Below are positions 4,629-5,081 of a stretch of 5,081 nucleotides of DNA, piece after piece. The notes under the pieces were generated by a model. The model ran no database searches. It was not told the DNA's origin and saw only the letters and a program-made list of their open reading frames with translations. The stretch lies in the NCBI GenBank assembly GCA_938046705.1, contig CALIWP010000104.1, positions 1 to 5,081 of the forward strand, written 5' to 3'. Every line of letters begins with the position of its first letter. The stretch's first letter is position 1. Made by a program: the position numbers and the translations under genes. Source of the DNA: an uncultured Campylobacter sp. GTDB taxonomy: Bacteria; Campylobacterota; Campylobacteria; Campylobacterales; Campylobacteraceae.

Positions 4629-5081
4629 TTACAAAACAATATCGCCGATACCAAGGCGCTTGCCGTTTAGATACGCGCTAGCGTCCACCGGCTTTTTGCC
4701 CGGCTCTTGCACCTTTGTGATCTTGACCGCACCCTCGTCGCATGCGACGCCAAAGCCGAGCTTATCGACACTTAAAATTTCGCCCGAGCGTTCAAATTTG
4801 CGCTCGCTAGATTCGCGCAAAAGCTCTAGTTCCAAAATTTTGAGTCCGCTAGCTAGATAAATCCCCGGCCAAGGCGTCAGCGCTCTAAATTTATTATAAA
4901 TTTGCTCCGCACTCTGTTCAAAGCCAAAAAGTCCGTCGGATTTTACTATTTTTTTGCAGTGCGTGGCCTGCGCGTCGTCCTGCTTTAGCGGCTTTAAATT
5001 TGCAAAATTTAGCAACACTCGCACTATCAGCTCGCCCGCCAGATCCCCCAGCTCGTCAAATAGTTGCGCTGCCGTTTTATC
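4629..5081 (-). CDS. fmt: Methionyl-tRNA formyltransferase, 3' half (enters from the right edge)
   Basis: Transfers a formyl group from 10-formyl-tetrahydrofolate to the initiator Met-tRNA, allowing bacterial translation initiation. Only the last 150 residues are present; the frame is open from the window edge, so the true start lies outside and the internal GTG at 5024 is not a start. The fragment begins DKTAAQLFDELGDLAGELI, matching the end of the catalytic domain. It continues through ATHCKKIVKSDGLFGFEQSA into the C-terminal tRNA-binding domain with the family hallmark IYNKFRALTPWPGIYL, and ends GKKPVDASAYLNGKRLGIGDIVL. The C-terminal length agrees with E. coli Fmt. The catalytic N-terminal motifs cannot be checked. 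It lies 69 bases upstream of birA, with no terminator visible between them, so the two are likely co-transcribed. Confidence 0.95.
   Translation of the reverse strand, partial: DKTAAQLFDELGDLAGELIVRVLLNFANLKPLKQDDAQATHCKKIVKSDGLFGFEQSAEQIYNKFRALTPWPGIYLASGLKILELELLRESSERKFERSGEILSVDKLGFGVACDEGAVKITKVQEPGKKPVDASAYLNGKRLGIGDIVL

Noticed and set aside
5022..5024. GTG as a start for a short 131-residue protein.
   Set aside because: The frame stays open to the window edge and the upstream residues match Fmt, so this is an internal valine codon of fmt.
1..5081. Search for a parS site (canonical TGTTTCACGTGAAACA) near parAB.
   Set aside because: No copy or close variant found by eye on either strand; parS may lie elsewhere near the origin.
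1..5081. Mobile elements, CRISPR arrays, tRNA or rRNA genes.
   Set aside because: No transposase, integrase, regularly spaced repeats, or tRNA-like cloverleaf sequences were seen; the window is almost fully used by core genes.

Overview
This window is a stretch of bacterial chromosome, almost certainly from the genus Campylobacter (Campylobacterota). It has moderate GC and is packed with the hexamer AAATTT. It is probably one of the higher-GC oral/gut species of the C. showae/rectus/curvus/concisus type; that species-level guess is an inference from composition and protein sequence. Every gene I accept lies on the minus strand, so the window reads from right to left in the direction of transcription.

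In that direction the order is: fmt (3' half only, entering at the right edge), birA, parA (soj), parB (spo0J), atpF' (b'), atpF (b), atpH (delta) and atpA (alpha, 5' third only, leaving at the left edge). This is the housekeeping arrangement I know from C. jejuni, where the F1F0-ATP synthase stalk and F1 genes follow the chromosome-partition pair. The a and c subunits of F0 are not upstream of the stalk genes here.

The layout is compact. parA and parB are 3 bases apart and the four atp genes overlap or nearly abut, with Shine-Dalgarno (SD) sequences inside the preceding gene or its stop codon. Three gaps exist, all well under 300 bases: 4560-4628 (fmt/birA), 3764-3923 (birA/parA) and 2025-2122 (parB/atpF'). 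The last two carry an identical 13-base T-tract plus -10-like motif, and I propose these as promoters for parAB and for the atp operon. The parB/atpF' gap also has a terminator-like inverted repeat whose T9 tract is the same tract used by the atp promoter candidate. The fmt/birA gap holds a 17-base palindrome just upstream of the birA ribosome site and a 23-codon basic mini-ORF that spans the gap.

Functionally the genes cover initiator-tRNA formylation (fmt), biotinylation of carboxylase carrier protein (birA), chromosome origin segregation (parAB) and ATP synthesis (atp). They are essential or near-essential core functions. I see no mobile element, CRISPR array, RNA gene or accessory defence system. 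The items worth a second look are regulatory-scale structures and subunit peculiarities, not a new multi-gene system.
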